This document shows positions 58,818-64,000 of a stretch of DNA of 64,000 nucleotides, piece after piece. Under the pieces are notes generated by a model. It was not told where the DNA came from. It made no database searches and worked only from the letters and a program-made list of their open reading frames with translations. The first letter of the stretch is position 1. Every line of letters starts with the position of its first letter. A program made the position numbers and the translations under genes. This DNA is from Deinococcus sp. KNUC1210 (lineage in GTDB: Bacteria > Deinococcota > Deinococci > Deinococcales > Deinococcaceae), in contig NZ_CP092190.1 of assembly GCF_022344005.1 (NCBI RefSeq), positions 1,178,001 through 1,242,000 on the forward strand. The letters run 5' to 3'.

Positions 58818-61240
58818 AGAAACGTAGCCTGACCCTCCTGATGACCATTGCGCTCGGTCTCGCAAGCGTGCCCCAGGTGAGCGCCCAGAGCACAGATGCA
58901 CCTGCTGCACCCGTCTCTGGCCTGCCGAGTGCTGCCGATCCCCGACTGGCAACCGCCAACGTGAGCCTTGAGATCGGCACCTACAGCGGGCCGCTGTCTT
59001 CGCTGCTGGCAGCTATCGCCCGGTCGGCAGGCTACGACGTGATCTTCGAGACCAACGTAGACGCCCTGAGCAGTGCAGGGACGGCAGCCACCACGCCCGC
59101 GAGTGGCCTGGGCACGGCACCTGCCAGCACGGCGGGTGCTCAGGCCAGCAGCAAACCGGTGGTCTACAACTTCAAGAACACGCCCTTCAATCAGGTCTGG
59201 CCGCTGCTGATGGACATCTACGGTCTGACCTACGAAACCACCATGCTGGGTACCAGTCCGGTGCTGCGGGTGGGCGTCAGACCGATTCAGCAGATCATCC
59301 GTCTGCCCGCTGCGCTCGATGCCAGCAAGGTCAGCGATCAGCTCCGGCGGGCCTTCGGGTCGGTGGTGCGGACCAGCCTGACGCAGCAGGTTCCCAACAC
59401 GGCAGCGGGCGCGCCGACAGGCTCCACCACCAGTTCCGTGACTTCCGGCGAAGAGGTGGTGCTCGACTCCCCCACCCTGAAGATCGTGCCCGAGCCGTCG
59501 TCGAACAGCATCATCGTGCGCGGCACCAACACCGAGGTGCTTCAGGTACAGGCGCTGGCGTCCCAGATCATCACCGCCCAGCCGACCGGCCTCGCGCCCA
59601 CTGCCCCCGATCCGACGGTGCAGACGATCTATACCGTCAAGGGCACACCGGACACCCTCCCCGGCGTGCTGAAGGCGCAGTACCCGGCCCTGACCGTGAC
59701 GCCGGTCGGACAGCGCCTGATTCTGAGCGGCCCGAAAACTCAGGTCGACGCCGCGACAGCGCTGCTCGGCACGATCGATGCCGAAGACACCACCCAGACG
59801 ACGTATACCGTCAAGGGATCGCCCGCCAACGTCGTGACGTTGCTGACGGCCCAGTTCCCCACCCTGAAGGTCACGCCCGCCGGACAAAGCGGCCTGCTGG
59901 TCATCTCCGGCCCTCAGGCGCAGGTCAGTACGGCACTGTCACTGCTGGGGACCGTGGATGTCGCGGCTGCGGCTCCCACGCAGAGCACCCAGAAGATCTA
60001 CAGCGTGGTGGGGCAACAGGCCGATATCGTGGCGCTGCTGGCCGCCCAGTACCCCGATCTGAAGGTGACGCCGGTCGGTCAGACCAAGCAACTGGTGCTG
60101 GCGGGGACCCAGCCTCAGATCGACTCGGCCCTTGCGCTGCTCACGAGCGTGGACAAGTCGGTTCCGCTGGTCACCGGCCCGGTGATCGTCCAGAAGGTCT
60201 TCCCGCTGACCAATGCCAGCGCCGACGACCTGAAGACCGTGCTGGAAGGCACCCTGGCACGCGACGTGACGAATACCGGACTGGTCGGCAACGCCACGCC
60301 GATTGTGCAGGCCGACGGCACCACCGTGATTCAGCCGCCTACAACCACGACCACGGCAGGTACCACAGCCAGCAGCGCCACCGGCACCGGGGCAGCAGCT
60401 GGAGCGGCCACCAACACGCAGGCGACCATCATCGCCGACAAGCGCAGCAACACCCTGATCGTGCGCGGCACGCAGACGCAGGTCGATCAGGTCGCGCAGC
60501 TCATCCCCAGCCTGGATGTGCGGGTGCCTCAGGTCAATCTTCAGGTCCGTATCCAGGAGATCAACGAGACCGCCTCACGTTCGCTGGGCGTCGACTGGAA
60601 GGCCGGATTCGGGAACTTCGTGGTCAATGTGGCCTCGAAGGCCGTCAGTGCCATCTTCGATCCGACGCAGGCGCTGGTGGGCTTCAACCTGGGCGCGACC
60701 CTGAATGCGTTGGAGAATCAGGGCATGACCAAGCGCGTGTACGACGGCGCGGTGACGATGCAGAGCGGGCAGCGCTCGCTGGGCAGCAGCACCGACACCC
60801 AGAACGCTTCGAGCGGAGCCGCCGCACACATCCAGTCGGGCGGACGCATCGAGCTGAACATCCCCTCGACCGGGGCCAATGTGCCCCCAATCCAGAAACA
60901 GATCGACTACGGCGTGACGCTCGACTTCTTCAACCCGCAGGTCGCCCCCGACGGCACCATCACCGTGCGGGTGGCGGGGAAGGTGGCGGGGCAGCCCGAC
61001 AGCCTGACCAACATCAACCTGATCAATTACACCAACAGCGAGGCGCAGACCACCATCACCTTCAAGGCGGGCGAAACGGTGCTGTTGAGCGGACTGCTGG
61101 GTAACGACCAGAGTACCACCAGCGCGGGCGTGCCCTTCCTGTCGAGCCTTCCGGTGGTCGGCTCGCTCTTCGGCACCCAGACCACCAAGAGCACCCGGAG
61201 CCAGCTACTGATCGTGATTACCGGCAACGTCCTGCAATAA
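58814..61240 (+). CDS. pilQ: Type IV pilus secretin PilQ
   Basis: 808 residues with a signal peptide (RSLTLLMTIALGLASVPQVS). The outer-membrane pore for the pilus: N-terminal STN-like region, three tandem modules of about 62 residues (starting IYTVKG near 272, TYTVKG near 329, IYSVVG near 394), an N1-type module with Thr/Gly-rich insertion, and the C-terminal secretin domain (VPQVNLQVRIQEINETASRS, VTMQSGQRSLG, TFKAGETVLLSGLLGND, VPFLSSLPVVGSLFG, RSQLLIVITGNVL). Overlaps the preceding gene by 4 bp; a terminator follows. Confidence 0.94.
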   Translation: MKKRSLTLLMTIALGLASVPQVSAQSTDAPAAPVSGLPSAADPRLATANVSLEIGTYSGPLSSLLAAIARSAGYDVIFETNVDALSSAGTAATTPASGLGTAPASTAGAQASSKPVVYNFKNTPFNQVWPLLMDIYGLTYETTMLGTSPVLRVGVRPIQQIIRLPAALDASKVSDQLRRAFGSVVRTSLTQQVPNTAAGAPTGSTTSSVTSGEEVVLDSPTLKIVPEPSSNSIIVRGTNTEVLQVQALASQIITAQPTGLAPTAPDPTVQTIYTVKGTPDTLPGVLKAQYPALTVTPVGQRLILSGPKTQVDAATALLGTIDAEDTTQTTYTVKGSPANVVTLLTAQFPTLKVTPAGQSGLLVISGPQAQVSTALSLLGTVDVAAAAPTQSTQKIYSVVGQQADIVALLAAQYPDLKVTPVGQTKQLVLAGTQPQIDSALALLTSVDKSVPLVTGPVIVQKVFPLTNASADDLKTVLEGTLARDVTNTGLVGNATPIVQADGTTVIQPPTTTTTAGTTASSATGTGAAAGAATNTQATIIADKRSNTLIVRGTQTQVDQVAQLIPSLDVRVPQVNLQVRIQEINETASRSLGVDWKAGFGNFVVNVASKAVSAIFDPTQALVGFNLGATLNALENQGMTKRVYDGAVTMQSGQRSLGSSTDTQNASSGAAAHIQSGGRIELNIPSTGANVPPIQKQIDYGVTLDFFNPQVAPDGTITVRVAGKVAGQPDSLTNINLINYTNSEAQTTITFKAGETVLLSGLLGNDQSTTSAGVPFLSSLPVVGSLFGTQTTKSTRSQLLIVITGNVLQ

Positions 61241-61265
61241 GCCGTTCCTTACACAACATCAACGC

Positions 61266-61295
61266 GAAGAGGCAGCCTTTCAACGCTGCCTCTTC
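61266..61295 (+). terminator. Terminator of the pilus operon
   Basis: GAAGAGGCAGC and GCTGCCTCTTC form a perfect 11-bp stem around an 8-nt loop, 26 bp after pilQ. Only scattered T residues follow. Confidence 0.75.
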
Positions 61296-61384
61296 TGCTG
61301 TCAACGGCTGCTCTCCACGCTGTCCACTCAGGTTCCGGCCCGCTGCGCCCGCCCCTGATAGCATCCAGGTATGAAGGGTTTGGC

Positions 61385-62533
<1,149 letters not shown>

Positions 62534-62672
62534 GCCGATGACGCCCCCGCCCGAGCTGGAACCCGCTCTTTCGACCTTCGAGCTGGAAGACGGACTGGCC
62601 GAAGAGTTGGCAGAATCTCAACTGTTCCCCGATCCGGAGCCTGGGTTGTTGTCTTCGTCTAGACTGCGGGCT

Positions 62673-63275
62673 ATGACTGGCCCCGGCCTCGACAGTTCTG
62701 GCCATCCGGCTTCCAGCAACATGGGAGCGGGGCTGATTGACCGCCCGGTCAGCTGGGTGGCGCTGGCCGGTTTCATGGGCACCGGCAAAAGCCGAATCGG
62801 CTGGGAGCTGAGCCGCGCACTGGCGCTGCATTTCGTGGATACCGACAAGCTGATCACCCGGGTGGTCGGCAAGAGCATTCCCGAGGTCTTCGCGCACGAA
62901 GGCGAGAGCTATTTCCGCGCCTGCGAGGGCGAGGTGGTGCGGCGCGTGACCCGGCTCGACTATGCGGTCGTGAGTCTGGGGGGCGGCACCTTCATTCAGG
63001 AGGAAAACCGCCGCGTGCTGCTGGAGCGCGGCCCGGTGGTGGTGCTGTGGGCCACACCCGAGACCATTCTGGCCCGCACGCGCAACTCGGATCGCCCGCT
63101 GCTGCACACCCCCGACCCTCTGGCCCGCATCGAAGCCCTGATGAACGAGCGCGAGGGAGCATATCGCCAGGGCACCATTCACGTGAACAGCGACGGACGA
63201 CCCTCGGAAGAGGTCGTGGACGAGATCATCGAGCGCCTGTGGAATTACTACGAATTCGGGGGAACGTGCCGCTGA
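62673..63275 (+). CDS. aroK: Shikimate kinase
   Basis: About 200 residues from this start. [20 protein letters not shown] holds the P-loop, [20 protein letters not shown] the shikimate/Mg Asp residues, and [19 protein letters not shown] the Walker B-like [23 protein letters not shown] is the lid. The frame is open back to an ATG at 62538, which would add a 45-residue acidic tail; the start at 62673 is preferred because TAGACT lies 7 nt before it and the tail has no counterpart in the family. ATG 62721 is also possible. Confidence 0.87.
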   Translation: MTGPGLDSSGHPASSNMGAGLIDRPVSWVALAGFMGTGKSRIGWELSRALALHFVDTDKLITRVVGKSIPEVFAHEGESYFRACEGEVVRRVTRLDYAVVSLGGGTFIQEENRRVLLERGPVVVLWATPETILARTRNSDRPLLHTPDPLARIEALMNEREGAYRQGTIHVNSDGRPSEEVVDEIIERLWNYYEFGGTCR

Positions 63276-64000
63276 TTGAAGTCGGCGGGGCCACCCCGTA
63301 CACGGTGACGGTGGAACACGGCGCACTGAAACGGGCGCAGGTGCCGCAGCGACGGGCCGCGCTGATCGTGGATGCGGGGCTGCCTGCCGACGTGGTGCAG
63401 CAGGCGCAGGCCGCCTTCCAGCCCGAGCTGACCCTGGACGTGCCGAGCGGCGATGCCTGCAAGACCGCCGAAGTCTGGAGCCATACGCTCTCACGGCTGG
63501 CGGCAGCCAATCTGCCCCGTGACGGCGCGGTGATCGGGCTGGGCGGCGGTGCGACTACCGATCTGGCGGGCTTCGTAGCAGCGTCATACCTGCGCGGCGT
63601 GGCGTATTACAGCGCTCCGACGACGCTGCTGGGCATGGTCGATGCAGCGGTGGGCGGCAAAACAGGCATCAATCTGCCGGAAGGCAAGAATCTGGTGGGT
63701 GCGTTCTGGCCGCCGCGTGCTGTGTGGTGCGATCCGGAGGTGCTGAACAGCCTGCCGCCCGCCATCTTCCGCGAGGGCGCTGCCGAAGCGTACAAACACG
63801 GCCTGATTTCCGATCCGACGCTGCTGGCACGGGTCCTCTCGCCCGACTTCCGCCCCGATCACCCCGACTTCGAAACGACCCTCGCAGACGCTATCGCGGT
63901 CAAGGCAGGCGTGGTGACACGCGACCTGACCGAGCAGGGCGAGCGGGCTTACCTGAACTTCGGGCACACGCTGGCACACGCCATCGAGGCGGTGACGCAC
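63266..64000 (+). CDS. aroB: 3-dehydroquinate synthase (partial, cut by the window edge)
   Basis: 245 codons from GTG 63266, overlapping aroK by 10 bp. AroB converts DAHP to 3-dehydroquinate using NAD. Visible: [20 protein letters not shown] (NAD loop), [53 protein letters not shown] and [16 protein letters not shown] with zinc His residues. The C-terminus lies outside the window. Confidence 0.95.
   Translation, partial: MPLIEVGGATPYTVTVEHGALKRAQVPQRRAALIVDAGLPADVVQQAQAAFQPELTLDVPSGDACKTAEVWSHTLSRLAAANLPRDGAVIGLGGGATTDLAGFVAASYLRGVAYYSAPTTLLGMVDAAVGGKTGINLPEGKNLVGAFWPPRAVWCDPEVLNSLPPAIFREGAAEAYKHGLISDPTLLARVLSPDFRPDHPDFETTLADAIAVKAGVVTRDLTEQGERAYLNFGHTLAHAIEAVTH

Overview
The window is high-GC bacterial DNA that fits Deinococcus or a close relative. 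The indicators are an aminofutalosine menaquinone pathway (mqnE, mqnA), a Thermus/Deinococcus-type homoisocitrate dehydrogenase for lysine synthesis via alpha-aminoadipate, a pilM-N-O-W-Q-type pilus operon, an alkyltransferase-like DNA repair protein without the catalytic Cys, and several genes whose only visible promoter element is a TANNCT-like -10 box 6-9 nt before the start codon (leaderless style). Species cannot be fixed from sequence alone.

Layout. 1-24.8 kb is core chromosome: a surface protein gene interrupted by an amber codon, groES-groEL, a ComEA-like protein, a GGDEF/ribbon-helix-helix protein, small enzymes, menaquinone genes, fba, speA, tRNA-Asp, a membrane diguanylate cyclase, ruvA, lepB, rlmH, rsmI, pfkA, dgt and tRNA-Ile. 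From 24,909 to 49,713 lies a 24.8-kb genomic island inserted in tRNA-Ile. It is bounded by a 72-bp perfect direct repeat (24,837-24,908 and 49,642-49,713), has a tyrosine recombinase directly inside the left end, and carries near-identical 19-bp repeats about 60 bp inside each end. From 49.7 kb the core resumes: a coiled-coil protein, a RelA/SpoT-like protein, an MFS exporter, homoisocitrate dehydrogenase, the pilMNO-W-Q operon and the shikimate genes aroC-aroK-aroB (the last cut by the window edge).

The island looks like a defence island. After the integrase and a degenerate ParA-like protein come an HTH plus PD-(D/E)XK protein, a RecA-fold ATPase, a type I restriction-modification operon (hsdM-hsdS-hsdR) with a GmrSD-type DUF262/DUF1524 enzyme between hsdS and hsdR, a HEAT-repeat protein, a NERD-nuclease/SF1-helicase, a giant SF1 helicase fused to a Vsr/MTES_1575-like nuclease and a DUF3320-like tail, and a small protein overlapping an ASCH-domain protein. 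The helicase pair and its small neighbours are the best candidate for an incompletely described system.

A sequence-quality caveat: four coding regions (ruvA, pfkA, hsdS and the giant helicase) each carry one frameshift. In three of them it is one missing C/G in a short homopolymer; in the fourth it is one surplus base, possibly in a GGG run. Two are core genes whose loss would be surprising, so consensus errors are the simplest explanation; phase variation remains possible for hsdS. The amber codon in the surface protein is a separate kind of change.
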